Assembly (NCBI GenBank): GCA_001643675.2
Contig: LSRY02000060.1
Location: forward strand, 366,501 to 430,500
Length of the DNA stretch: 64,000 nucleotides
Origin: Monocercomonoides exilis
Lineage: Eukaryota; Preaxostyla; Oxymonadida; Polymastigidae
Direction: 5' to 3'
The first letter of the stretch is position 1; every line of letters begins with the position of its first letter. A program made the translations under genes and the position numbers. This document shows, piece after piece, positions 35,176-46,531 of the stretch. The notes under the pieces were generated by a model that had not been told where the DNA came from, did not search any database, and was given only the letters and a program-made list of their open reading frames with translations.

Positions 35176-38100
35176 ATGGAGCAAAGGAAATTCAGCAACC
35201 TATCATATTCTCGGAAGAGTGAAAAATGCTCTTTCATATGGAACGAATTGAACGAAAAATCTGGAAATGATGCTGTCAGTATGCTGCAATTCATGTTCAC
35301 TCACACAAACATTGGGAAAAAACTAAGTGCAAAGATTCAAGAAATATTTGCTGGTATACAACTCTATTTTCCTTTTTTAATTGTGAGAGTTACTTACATT
35401 TTTACTTTTATTTGGTAGAAAAAGCCAATTATACAATTCTTCGCTTGGCTTCTGCTTTCAACAGCGAAACCAATGTTCATACTAAAGTCACTTTGCTGAA
35501 ATGTGTCTGCCATGAGTACAGTCTTTCCCAATTGCAGGATTATGGATTTGAATGCACAAAAGGCAGTTACAATCACGCCAAGCAAAACAGTTCAAGCACT
35601 TCATTTGATATTACTCCACCAAGAAAGCCTCCTCAACCACCTTCGAAACGCAGTGTGTTTTTTATTTTTTGAATTTTGTTTTGATTTTCGTCTTATGATT
35701 AATGATTTTTTGTTCTTTTATTTTAAGAATTATGTTATGAGGACGAACAAGCGTTTTCTAACTTCATCAACGAAAATACCACAGAATCGTGTGAAAATAT
35801 TTATATATCAAAATGTGTACGTAAAGGTTTAATTCTATTTCTGTTTTGTTCATATATATTGATATTAAATTATTTTTAAATTATATTTGTTTCCTTTTTT
35901 TCTAATAAAATAATAGATTCAACAACAATTATTGATGATAATTTTTCCATTATTAACGGTGAGGAAGGAATGGAAATTGACGTTGACCCACTTGAAAATT
36001 ACTTTCAGGAAAGTCATGTGTCAGATTTTTCAACAATTGATTTTCAAAATGATGACGGCATGGATATCACTACCGAAACTCATGAAGTTTCTTCTATAAA
36101 CTCTGCAATGGATATAGAAGAACCAGAGTTAATCTCTGTATCAGGATTATCCCATCAAAACCAGGAAGATGAAAGCGTTATGAATTTCACAAATCAACAA
36201 ACCATTCTTCCGGAATCCAACGATGAATCCTTGTTCATAGTGATCGAAGACGATTCAGAAGAAAATACGGAAGGTTTACAAGAAGATTCATATATATATG
36301 AGAGAGTGTTGAATCAATCTTCTTCTTTTAAACAAACAATGAATAAAAAGAACTGCGATTATACTATCCCTCAATTTTATCCTTTACCCAATAAAGGAAA
36401 TTCATGTTTCTTTGCTGCAACAATTCAGCTGTTTCGTTCAATTTTTTTCCACTCCGATAAATGCAAAATGCGGAAAGGTCGTTTGTCAATTATACAGAAT
36501 AGTTTATCTTTCTTGGTGAATCCTCAGCACACAAAACCAAAGAATAATCAATCTAATCACACATCGAAATGGACTGCGAATTTTGTCAAAAAATGGGAAA
36601 GTTTGCATAATCTTCGAACTGGTATTCAGCACGAGTTCTATGAAACATTTCTGAGCCTTTTTGATGATATATCATCAATTTATCCTTCATTTCGAAGTCA
36701 AATGGAACAGAAATTATGTTTTCCTCGGATATGCATCGATTGTTTTCATCGGAATGATGGTGTTGTCGAAACAACTCCTATACTGAGGCTGAATGGTAAT
36801 GATCTATTGAAGTCTTTCAACGAATCGTTTGAAATAAGTGAGGATAATATAAATAATAGAGATGCATTCTGCGAGTGTTGTTCAAAAAACACTCATCAAT
36901 TGACAACTTTATCAATCAGTCAATTTCCTCGTATTTTATCAATTTCATTTGAAACACTATCTGATTCAATTACATGTCCAACGAATGTGTACACAGTTTT
37001 ATCATTTCAAAATATCAATGGAAAAACAGTTGCATCCTCAAATTATGACTCAAATGCAATTAATTATAATTTGATTGCAGTGTTATTTCATAAAGGAGAA
37101 AAAGAAAATGGTCATTTTTATTCTATCTGCCATTCAGGAAGCTATGAAGAGTCATCAACATTTCAAAACAACAGTTGGTTCTTGTGCAATGATGAAATGA
37201 TTTCTATTATCAACAAGAATGTGGAAGATGAAATCAAAAGTCATTTGAAAAAAGACTCTCGGCCTGTGATGTGGATATACGTTCAAGTGAAAATAAAAGA
37301 AAATACTCACATTACTGAAATTCTATCTCCACCATTGATTCCATCTTTTCAAAAGAAGAATCCACATCAAGTTTTACACATAAACAATGAACCTTTTCAA
37401 TATGGAACTTTATCAAATTCACATCAACATGTTAATGCAGCTGCAAAACAACCATTTTCAAACGCAAATATCAATGAAACCCATGGAGAAAAAATATCAT
37501 TAGGAAATGATTCCAGTCACTCTTCTTCTTTTTCTCACTTCACTGATTCTGAGTCAAATCAATATCAATGTGCAAAGAATTGCTCTTCAATGCAAAAAGA
37601 AAAAGAAAACTGCCAGGAAACAAATAATTCATCTTATTCAACATCTCATTTTTCATCTTCACTTCACTTTCCACTTCACAATCAATTATGCTGCGAAGAA
37701 TACTTGAACAACAATCACATCATTTCTTCTCCAAACACTTCATTCAATCAATTTGACTTTCCATCCTCATCAAATTCTTCAATCAACATATCAAATTCAT
37801 TTCATTCTAATATCAGTGATTTCAATTTGAACTCTCTCTCACTTCTTCCACATCAACCTTGTGTTTTCACTACAAATAAAATTGCAGAAAAAAATATGAA
37901 AGATGTTCAGAATGACAAATCGATATCTCATAGCATTTTTGAGGTTTCAATCTCTCCAGAACCTGGAACAACATGTTCAAGCAATCAACAAGTTTTTATT
38001 GAAAACATTTCATCTTTCTCATCCAACCTTCCAGATCAGAATACTCAAACGACAATCAACTCATCAAAAAATTCATCTTCGAATTCAACGAATGAACAAA

Positions 38101-39513
38101 ACGGCAATTCGCACTCTTTGCTTCCACAATCAACTGTTTCAACAAATACTTCCTCAACAATGATGAATTCAATATCAATGTCTTCTGATGACATCATTCA
38201 CAGATTCGACTCCCTAAACAACAACACTTCACAACATCAAAAAACAACAAAAACGAATCCAATTCGACTCATTAACACTTCTAAATTACAGTTGTTCCAA
38301 AAAATGAAAGAAACAACAAATATAAAAATGTCTCGAAGCACGTTTTACAAAAGAACTTCCCACCTGAAGCGAGCGGCTCGGAGGACGGACTTGTGCAATC
38401 TTTGCGAAAAATACAATCATATGAAAAAGAAAGAAGAATTCTTGAGAACGAAATCCGAACAGCTTTCAGAAAAAGACAAAGAAATATTGAAGGGAATAGA
38501 GGATCACAGAAAACTTGCAACGAACCAACAACGTTATTATCGTCAAATGAAGGAAAATCTATCAATTGATGATGCACTCGTGCTTTTCGATTTCAAAGAA
38601 AATTGGTCCCTTCCTCTCAGGAGAAACCAGATCAGCAAGGACTATTACGACAAGTATGAGGTGTCTCATCTCTGCATAATTGTCTATACAGTGGACGAAA
38701 ACAAAAACAAGATGAAGCATATTTTCAACTTCTTTTCAAGCATTCTCTCACATGACTATCGTTTCGTTATTGAATGCTTGAACCAAGTGCTTAATAAACC
38801 GATGCTATCACAAAAGAAAAACTTGCATTTTGTTTGTGACACAGGACCACACTTTAGGAATTCACAAGTTATGCATTTTCTTCTGTCTGATAATTCAGCA
38901 GTGGTTCATGGAAAGTCTTCGACATTATCATTTTTCTGTGAAAAACACGGAAAATGTGAATGTGACGGAGAATTTGGATGCCTTGCAAACATAATGAACA
39001 TTCATCTGGATAGTGAAACTGTTATCCAAAACATCGATGATCTCATCAAGTTTTTTGAAGAACATCCTCATGATAGTGTGATTCAGGAAAAATCAATGTC
39101 AAACAATTCTCACAAAATCATTCGTCATTTTCTTAAGTTTGTTATTTCTTGCGGTTAATATTGTTTCTTATTAATAATGACAATTAATTTCAAAACTCTT
39201 ATTGCTTATTCTTTATAGATATAATCCAACAAATAAAATTTTGTGGAAAAAATTGGAAATCAATTCGATAAAGACATTTCTGTTCTACGAGAAAAGAGGG
39301 AATCAAATATATAGATCAGTTGCTTCGCCAGATAACTGTGAAGGATCTTTTTTGGTGAATTTCAAGGAAAAAAGAGTGAGAGATGAGAGAGTTAAAAAAA
39401 TATTTCAAAAGAGTTCAACCAATTCAGCAGAAGAGAGAATAGGAAATTACACCGAGAAATTATTGAAAGATAGAAGATTATTTGATATTAATCATTTCTT
39501 TGATAAACCTTGA
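35176..39513 (+). CDS. Ubiquitin-specific protease fused to a transposase-like domain, five exons
   Basis: Proposed exons are 35176-35353, 35419-35652, 35728-35820, 35917-39136 and 39219-39513. Together they give exactly 1,340 codons, in phase at all four GT..AG junctions, ending in TGA. Residues about 325-610 form a USP (C19) core. The Cys box is LPNKGNSCFFAATIQLF (Cys about 332), the His box GHFYSIC (His about 568), then NSWFLCND. A long Ser/Asn-rich linker follows. From about residue 985 comes a second module: RTDLCNLCEKYN, LVLFDFKENWSLP (D about 1060), FVCDTGPHFRN (D about 1143) and EKHGKCECDGEFG (E about 1177). It resembles an RNase-H-fold DDE/D transposase core. The gene sits in the middle of the 14.5-kb element and is the best candidate for its transposase. 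An alternative is a host gene that captured a transposase domain. An upstream exon cannot be excluded (TTTTCAG precedes 35,163). Confidence 0.75.
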
Positions 39514-39662
39514 GTTTCTGTTTTGTTGTTTCTATTCCTTAAGTAATTCGAAAAAGAGAAGAGTTTTTTTGTGGTCTGTTGCTCAAGCTTTGTGCTTTTG
39601 TTTTGAACAAATGCTACGAAGTACCTCACATTTTTTTCATTTGAATGGAAAAAATTGGGGCT

Positions 39663-39739
39663 AGGCTGATTCCGTCCTGAAACTGTGCTGTGACCGGTCC
39701 AGCACAGTTTCTTGCAGGATTTGGGTCCAGAATCAGCCT
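39663..39739. other. GC-rich long hairpin
   Basis: Three nested complementary blocks fold into one stem: AGGCTGATTC with GAATCAGCCT, TCCTG with CAGGA, and AAACTGTGCTG with CAGCACAGTTT, around a loop TGACCGGTC. About 26 pairs in a 77-base GC-rich island surrounded by AT-rich DNA. It lies 150 bases past the USP-transposase stop and could act in 3'-end formation, as a small-RNA precursor or as a DNA structure used by the element. Confidence 0.65.
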
Positions 39740-40180
39740 CCCAGGACAGACCCTTCACATTCTTCTTTCCTATTTTGAATTACTTTAGAAATTTGTATTT
39801 TGTGTGTTTTTTTATTCAAATATGTCGACATATTTGTTTTTATGATCCAAGATAATTATTTATATTCATGTTTAAGATATTGAAAAAGGTTTCATTGTCT
39901 TATTGAGTTTTAATATTAAAAAATTGGATATATTTTATACTCATTGCATGAAGAGACACTTTGATTTGTTGCTCAGTTTGTGAAATCTCAAAAATTCATG
40001 TTTTTAAAACATGATAAGGCAGGGGGATGGATGTGAAATGATTTTCAACAATTACAAAATAGCTCATATTTGAATTGTTGAAAATCTTATTCAAGAATAA
40101 TTCTAAATATATTCAAGATGAAATCAATATTCGTTGTGCTTCTTTGTCAAAGTGCAGATTGCATATTAATAATTCTTTCA

Positions 40181-41515
40181 GGGATTCAGAGCTTTATCAG
40201 TGAATGAAGTTGCGATAGGGGGATGCACTTCAGACATGTATCTGGACGAAGAAGAGCTGCTGAAGAGAACTGTGAAGGACCAGTACGAGACAGTGTTTAT
40301 ATCTTTTGCCTGGGACAATCACGAGGACAGCAAGCAGTGCGGAGGTTTAGACGGGCCGTGCAGCACGCTGAGTGAAGGACTGCTGCACATCATTCCGTCG
40401 TTGTTCTCCCAGCAGCTGATCTCCAGCCGCACCGCCATCTTGAGCAGATGCTATGTACTGAATGTCACCATCCACTCGCTTGAATCGCCTTCTCCAGCGC
40501 ATGTGTTCCTCAACTCAGCAATCCCACATAGCAGCAGCATTATTGCAACCTCGGAGAAAGTTCGGATCGAGAGCTTGTCGTTCTCTGTTGGCTCCTCCTT
40601 TTCGTTTTCAGGAGGAGCACTCATCAGCGAGACAAATGGGCAGCTTTATCTTTCGTCAGTCCTTTTTGCATCTGGCATGCTTTCAAATAGCATCCACCAC
40701 ATGGCCCTCAACTCGTCGCTGCTCAGAGTTGCAAGTGGGCTTCTGTTCATCGATAATTGCACCGTGTCTGAAATTTCATTTGAACAACCATTGTTCCTTC
40801 TGATTCGCAGCAACAATGTGTCTCTGGCAAGTCTGAATCGAAAGCATATTGAGCTGTCATCCAATCTATTTGAAGTTGGAGAGTGCAAGAGTGTGGTGAT
40901 TGATGACGTGGTTGTGGATGGAGTGAAGTCTCGCAATGGCAGTGTCAATTCCATTTGCGAAGATATGCCGGGAGTTGTTTCCTTTTGCAGTTCTTCCATC
41001 AGAAACTTCAGTTGTAACTCTTTTAGTGCGTGTGCCCTTTCCGCATCTTTTCCTTCTGCCAGGATAAACCTGTCAAACTGCTCGTGCTCAAATTGTGTGC
41101 CGTTGTGGAAAAGGTGATCATCGTGGATGTCAGCAGTGCACTTGACATTTCGATGCGCATGTGCGAGTTTGTGGGGAGGCAAGTAATTTCCAGCAGTGAA
41201 GAGAGTGTCTGCAAATGGAATGGATCGCTCATCAATTTGTCGCATTTGGCAGCATTGATGAAGGACGCTACAATATCGAATTCGTCATCAGGCGGATTGT
41301 CGTTGGCATCAGGCAACATGACAATCGAGAAAGGCGAGTTTTATGATAACAGCCCCTCGATGCCGAAATAACTGTCACTCCGCCGGAACATCTTCTGCTG
41401 CGATTCGGCTTCGTTGGCAATTGGCAGCTTGAAAGGCGAGGATGGCGTGAAGGACAGCACTTCGTTGTGGATCATGAGCGAAGATTGCAGTACTGAGGGC
41501 TCTGCACAGGAATGA
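40181..41515 (+). pseudogene. Beta-helix surface-protein gene, N-terminal part
   Basis: A TTCTTTCAG before 40,181 looks like a splice acceptor; the exon opens GFRALSVNEVAIGGC. The cap motif DNHEDSKQCGGLDGPCSTLS is followed by about 250 residues of beta-helix-like sequence. A single frameshift near 41,095 moves reading to the frame of VEKVIIVDVSSALDISMRMC, which leads through SLINLSHLAALMKDATISNS to MPK. There a TAA (41,369-41,371) read as Gln continues into LSLRRNIFCCDSASLAIGSL and on to TGA 41,513. After that TGA, PSPFFIPHLESACLAESGR is still family-like, so the TGA is probably a lesion. It aligns with the gene at 9,640-10,413. It lies inside the large element. Confidence 0.65.
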
Positions 41516-41599
41516 CCTTCTCCGTTTTTCATTCCTCATCTGGAATCAGCATGTCTGGCTGAATCTGGGAGAGTGGCCAAATAAAAATTTAAGGAATCA

Positions 41600-42420
41600 T
41601 TTATCTTAGAATGCGATCAATCTTTCAAATTGATATGAACAACAAAAGATGAACAGTGAATCGAGTGGTAGCCATTTGATGATAATAGCTATTTTTTCTG
41701 AAGCCGAAATTGCAGGAGCTGTATCATATTTATTTATTGCATTTCTTTTTGGATTTTCATTCCCACTAAATAATCAACCAAATAATTGAATGAATTGTCA
41801 CAGATTGTCATGATTTGACAGAATTTTTCGAACTTTTCGGCAAGCATTAAAATTATTAATATTTTCAGTCATTATTTCTCACATTTGTTTTCAGTTTCGA
41901 AATTCTTCAAAAAAGAAAATTGATGTACCATATTAATCATTCTTTTTTTTTGAAATAACAATCTGTTTCAAAAAAAGAAATGAATAAATATCTTTGAAGT
42001 GTTCATAATTAAATAGATAGGAAAAAAGTCATTCATCTCAAAAACTTCTTTCAATAAGATGCTATTTGCTCTGTGAAAGTTTCTGCATGTCAAAAAAATT
42101 CATTTATCAAAAGAAAAGAAGATATCATAGATTTGTGTCATTTTCATTTTATTTGGCTTTTATTATCAATATATATTATCTAAAATATATCAAATTAAAA
42201 AACATGATTGAATTTAATACCTTTTACACATTTTTAAAAACACAATGACATTATCAAAGCATGCACAGAATTAAATTATGGTGTCGATGATCTTGTTGAT
42301 TTATTGAACAATGAAATCACAGGTTTGGAGATTTTTTAAAATAAAATAATAATCGAGATATAAATATGACAGTTTTTATGGATTCAAAAATTAAGTTTTG
42401 AAAGATATTTTTGAATTAAT
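41600..42420. other. AT-rich right interior of the large element
   Basis: No gene is seen; the stretch contains runs of T and A and short low-complexity frames. Confidence 0.45.
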
Positions 42421-42423
42421 TTA

Positions 42424-42462
42424 TCACCCCGAAAAAAAGTATGTTTTCGAAAAGAATCACCC
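42424..42462 (-). repeat. Right terminal inverted repeat of the 14.5-kb element
   Basis: Read inward on the minus strand: GGGTGATTCTTTTCGAAAAC, then ATACTTTTTTTCGGGGTG. It matches the left end at 27,972 and, more closely, the isolated end at 6,116. It is followed outside by ATAT. Confidence 0.75.
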
Positions 42463-42523
42463 ATATAATATTTATTATATTTATTAATAACTCTTTTCCA
42501 AACTGGTACAAAATGTACCTATG

Positions 42524-43437
42524 ACCACCTTCGCTATCTTTTTCTTTGTCCCAACTCTTCATTGGATTCTATGTGCTTCTGCCATTAACAACCATCTATG
42601 TTTCTTTTTTGTGATCATATCTGAAAGATCTGATTCCGACTCCGATTCACTTGATCTCGACCAAGATCTTCACCTTTATCTTTCTCTCTTTTCCTTTCTC
42701 ATTTATATTTTCTTCGTATCAACTGACTGTTTTGACCATGTTCAACTTCTTGAAAGTTCTTCTATCATCTTTTCTACTCTCATATGTCAATGTGCAAGAT
42801 CAGATTCCTTCTCTTCGCTATTAATTCGTTCGATTCTTCAACTTTCTTGATCCATTTCAACAACGTACGATAAGATTGAAAACAAATTTGAAAATTTACT
42901 ATGTGTGATCTTTAACCACCCAAAAATGGATCCAATTCTCATTATCGAAGAGCAAATCTGCTCCTCTTGTTTGCGTATTAGCTCTATTGAGAATTGAGAT
43001 GGTTGGAGAAACGAATGAAATAATGAACATAAAAACACACACAATTATATAAGTAATTTCTATGAATGGCGAATGTATCTGAGGATGGAAATGATCTGTT
43101 TGTCAAATTGTCAAACTTGACAAAGAGCGTCACAAATATTTATCTTCCATTTGTGTCTGGACATCAGGAAAAATTTCATTAAATTTATTGAGCGGCTTTG
43201 CTGGGAATGATAAAGAAAATGCAATTCCACTTGTTTATTTCTGGTAACCATTTGGTTTGGAAACATCAATATGAAGGGAAGAAAGAGAAACTTAAACTTA
43301 ATTCTCTCATTATCCTTGCTTGTCAATTGAACATTCATTGGATCAATTGACCTAAGGAAATGAAAAAAACTAAAACATCATTTGAAAAGGAATTCTCAAA
43401 AAAAGTGTTGATCTTGGTTGAATTTTGATTAGCTCAA
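42524..43437. other. No supported gene
   Basis: After the shared target repeat ends at 42,523 the sequence diverges from the copy at 24.6 kb. The minus strand around 42.6 kb could encode an Arg/Ser-Glu/Ser-rich peptide (RSWSRSSESESESD), but in a short frame bounded by TGA on both sides. Confidence 0.35.
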
Positions 43438-43502
43438 ATAGGGTTATTATTTCATCCTAACACTTTTTTTTATTCTGACTTTAAAAAATAAAGTGTAAAA
43501 AT

Positions 43503-45046
43503 TCAAAAAAAACACAGTTATAAGAAAACAAAATCAGAATTAATTCTTCTGATAACTTTCCTTTTTCCTTCAGCTCGGTTTTATGCATGATCTTTCTTTT
43601 CATAATTTGAATCATCGTTTTCACCGTAAAGAATTTTTCTTTCTATTTTTTTCTTATTATCCACAACAGTCTTCACTTCATCTTTCCACTTTTCATCCAT
43701 TTCATTTTTCCTTTCAGTATTCATTTTCAAATGATTTTCCCATTTCTCTGAAATATTTTCGTTGGTGATAACAGTTCCATAAAAGTTGAATCCATTTCTG
43801 CGAGTTGGAAGAGTATTAATCGAAGATTCAGGCAGTTTCAAAAGAACTGGCCCAGAAGAATTGTGTAGCACACCACTTCAAACGAAAGCTTTCTGAATTA
43901 CAGTAGGAGATAATGCAGTGTGGATGGCTTGAGGCAGAACGTCGGAAATAGTTGCTTGTTTTGAAAAAAAAAGAAGAAGATGGAACTTCATATCAATTTG
44001 ATAACTCAGACTGGAAACAGCAAGCGCTCCTTTGTCAAGCTGTTGATAGAGGAGTGTACTGAGTGGCACGAAGGTTTAAACGTCGATTTGTTGTTTTTGG
44101 AATTCTCACCAGATCGATGGATCTGCGTAAGATGCATGCGAATCAAGAAGGAGAAGAATGTGTTCGTTTTGAAGTGACATGCACTTTCTTCTTTCGATGA
44201 TGGAAGGTAGAAGAACGGTGAGAGCATACCTTTTAAAGCACTCGTAATCCATCCAGCCGCTTCCATTTGCCCATATCGCAAGCGTTGGAGATAACAGGCT
44301 TTTCAGCTCATCTGGCAGGTTGAAACTTGGCCACAAAATGACAGAAGGAAAGGCATATCCGTCCGATACAACAGTTGCCACGAATGTTGAATTAATCATT
44401 CTCGGTGGTTCTTGTGTGAAACCTGCTTTTGTGTCTGTTGTATGCACTACAAGCTGTTTTGGGACTGTGGGAACGCGCGTTAAAGATTCATCGATGTTTA
44501 TAATTAAAGCTGGGTTGTAATGGTATTTTTCGTGCAGCTCGTCGAGTGTTTTGAACCAGGGTTTTAAAACACTTCTGCACGAAACAGCCAGTCTGTTAAT
44601 GTCCAGATTCTTCGGCGTTCCAGTCTTCAGCTCCGGATGACGCTTGACAAAGCCGTAAGTTGCAGTCATTGAAATTTCTGAAAATGGTGAGTCTTCATCG
44701 TTGTCGTTTATAACATTTTCAATCTGAAAAACAAATGATTAAAACATATAAATAAAAATTAAACAAACCAATTCTCTTGTTTTTTCAAAGTTAAACATAT
44801 TCCAGACTTTGCTTCAATATGAATAATGTTTAAAACTCTTTGTTCCTTTTCGCCCAATACTGCTGCAGGTCTGCCAACTTTTCCAACTAGCCTTCCTTTT
44901 CTCAGTGCTAGAACTGCATTCTTAATCCCTGTGCGGCTGAATTCCTTGGAAGTGATAGCATCCGTAATGCGAACTACTCAATCAACAACGATATGAGCCA
45001 TTCGATCCAGCCGACTGTGATAATTCCTGAACTTGTTCGAAGACAT
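43503..45046 (-). pseudogene. pogo-like (DDE_1) transposase, copy B
   Basis: The start is ATG 45,044-45,046. Exon 1 encodes an N-terminal helix-turn-helix region (SKEFSRTGIKNAVLALRKG, then VGRPAAVLGEKEQRVL) and ends near 44,770. An intron of about 65 bases (GTTT...TTTTTCAG) leads to exon 2. The DDE_1 core has IINIDES (first Asp) and LLLLDSHASYADP (second Asp). Downstream, QQIDV-(TAA)-TFVPLSTLLYQQLDKGAL matches the usual P-T-Q-P-L-D region, with TAA 44,076-44,078 as Gln. No frameshift was found, but TGA interrupts the frame after HIVVD, after PSIW and after QKAFV. The copy is therefore probably inactive through point mutations. A single possible end, GGGTTATTATTTCATCC, is at 43,441; the other was not found. 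Confidence 0.75.
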
Positions 45047-46117
45047 TGCCCACTGCAGTTTTTTCTTACCTTCTTTTAATTTTATTTATGTTGATATTTT
45101 CATTTTTTAATGATATTTTTTTTGTCATAATTATTTTTTGTTTTTTAAAATTTAAATGAAATAAAAAAAATTGAAAAAAATAACATTTTAAACAAACCAT
45201 AGGTTTTATGCCCCATGTCACACTCCACTTCCACACAGAAGTTCAATGAAGGGGCTTAACACTCCTATCTCCCCCTTTTGCGAAATTGGGTTTGTATCAA
45301 AATGTATTTATTTATTTCTATGAAATTCATATATATACCAAAATTTTTTTTGAAGAATGAAATTGTGGGAAAAGTCAATGAATAATTAAAAAATAAAAAG
45401 GTCTTGATAAAAAAAAGATCAAGAAAAAATTGTAACACTAAATGAAATTTCCAAAGGAAAATAGAGCATAGGTTCAAACGCGTTCCTTTTGCAATTTGCG
45501 CCTTTGAACCCTCAAATTGTAACGAATTAATAGATAATAATTATTTAAAAACTTTTTATGGACCGATTTTTCGAAAAAAAATTTATTTGTTGAAAAAAAT
45601 GATTTTTGAAAAATGACCCATAAAAACATGAATTTCATTGAAAAATATTCAAATAAAAAAGAAAATGTGATTTTTGGACATCCAATGTGCTTTTATTTTA
45701 ATTTAAATTAATTTTATTAATTAATTTTCATCATAAAAAATATAAATCATTTATAAAAAATTTTATTAAATATCTTTGATCTAACCCACAATAAAATATT
45801 TGATATTTGGTAAACTTTATTATACCGTTTTGGTTAAAATAGAGCATAAAAGTGTGTAATTCGTTCACTTTTATATGTTAATATAAGTATATTATTATAT
45901 GCGAACTTGTATAATATTGAAAACAGATTTTATTCACAGTTACATTAAAGTGTGCTTTTTGACTTTTATTTTCATTAGCGTGCAGATGTTAATTTCAAAA
46001 TTGGTTTTAATGGAACGCAAAAGGTATTATATGATTCATTCTATCAAATAAATGTTCATATTGTTTTTTTCTTTCAAATAGTATCTTTTCCTTTGATATG
46101 TTAATGTATTTTTATAT

Positions 46118-46357
46118 GTCTAAATTTTAATGAAAAGTTCCTTTTGTTAAATTTTCAAATAAAGAAAAATTTTCATATTTCGATCAAATTTCTGTTCCTG
46201 CTCACCAAATTTCACTGTCATGAAAACAAAATCTTGACAATGTTAAAATTAACATACTGGTGAAAGTAGGTGAGTTGGAATAAAATTTAAATGAAAATAT
46301 AAAATTTTTGTTTTATTTGAAAATTAAACAAACGGAACTTTTCAAAAAAATTAAGCC
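46118..46357. mobile_element. MITE 1 (240 bp), left arm
   Basis: The ends read inward as GTCTAAATTTTAATGAAAAG and GGCTTAATTTTTTTGAAAAG, both continuing TTCC and AATTTTCAAATAAA. ATAT lies on both sides (46,114-46,117 and 46,358-46,361). No coding capacity. Its inner part (AAATTTCTGTTCC, CTCACC) resembles MITE 2, so they are one family. It lies just upstream of the beta-helix gene. Confidence 0.75.
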
Positions 46358-46531
46358 ATATTAGACTCGATCAAAACATGTATTAATGAATAAATCTTGT
46401 AAAAATAAACAATAATCACACAAAACAATTCAATATTGTATTATAAAAACAATGAACAAATAAAAGTTTGTCATTTTTATGTTATTTTAAAAAATAAAAC
46501 GAAAAAATAAATTGATTTGACTTTTTTGTAG

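Larger units (their letters stand above)
27972..42462. mobile_element. 14.5-kb DNA transposon-like insertion carrying a USP-transposase gene
   Basis: The ends read inward as GGGTGATTTTTTTTGAAAGC (left) and GGGTGATTCTTTTCGAAAAC (right), both followed by ATA and a T-run. They are flanked by ATAT on each side (27,968-27,971 and 42,463-42,466). The DNA outside both ends is contiguous in a second, inverted copy at 24,605-24,795 that lacks the insert and has a single ATAT. This is a direct before/after comparison and supports a 4-bp target duplication. Cargo: a beta-helix fragment, the dispersed 1.4-kb repeat, the USP-transposase fusion gene, a structured hairpin and a beta-helix gene. The size, 4-bp duplication and DDE-like domain suggest a Sola-like or new superfamily; that placement is inference. 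Confidence 0.75.

Noticed and set aside
39153-39158. TAA at the end of the long USP exon as the gene's stop, or as Gln
   Set aside because: A donor at 39,137 and acceptor at 39,218 join the next exon in phase, and readthrough gives poor sequence.
40130-40180. Signal-peptide exon MKSIFVVLLCQS upstream of the 40.2-kb gene
   Set aside because: Joining it to the acceptor at 40,181 gives either a wrong phase or a lost signal peptide, and the intron would be only about 30 bases.
42600-42700. SR-protein-like peptide on the minus strand
   Set aside because: The Arg/Ser-Glu/Ser segment lies in a short frame closed by TGA on both sides.
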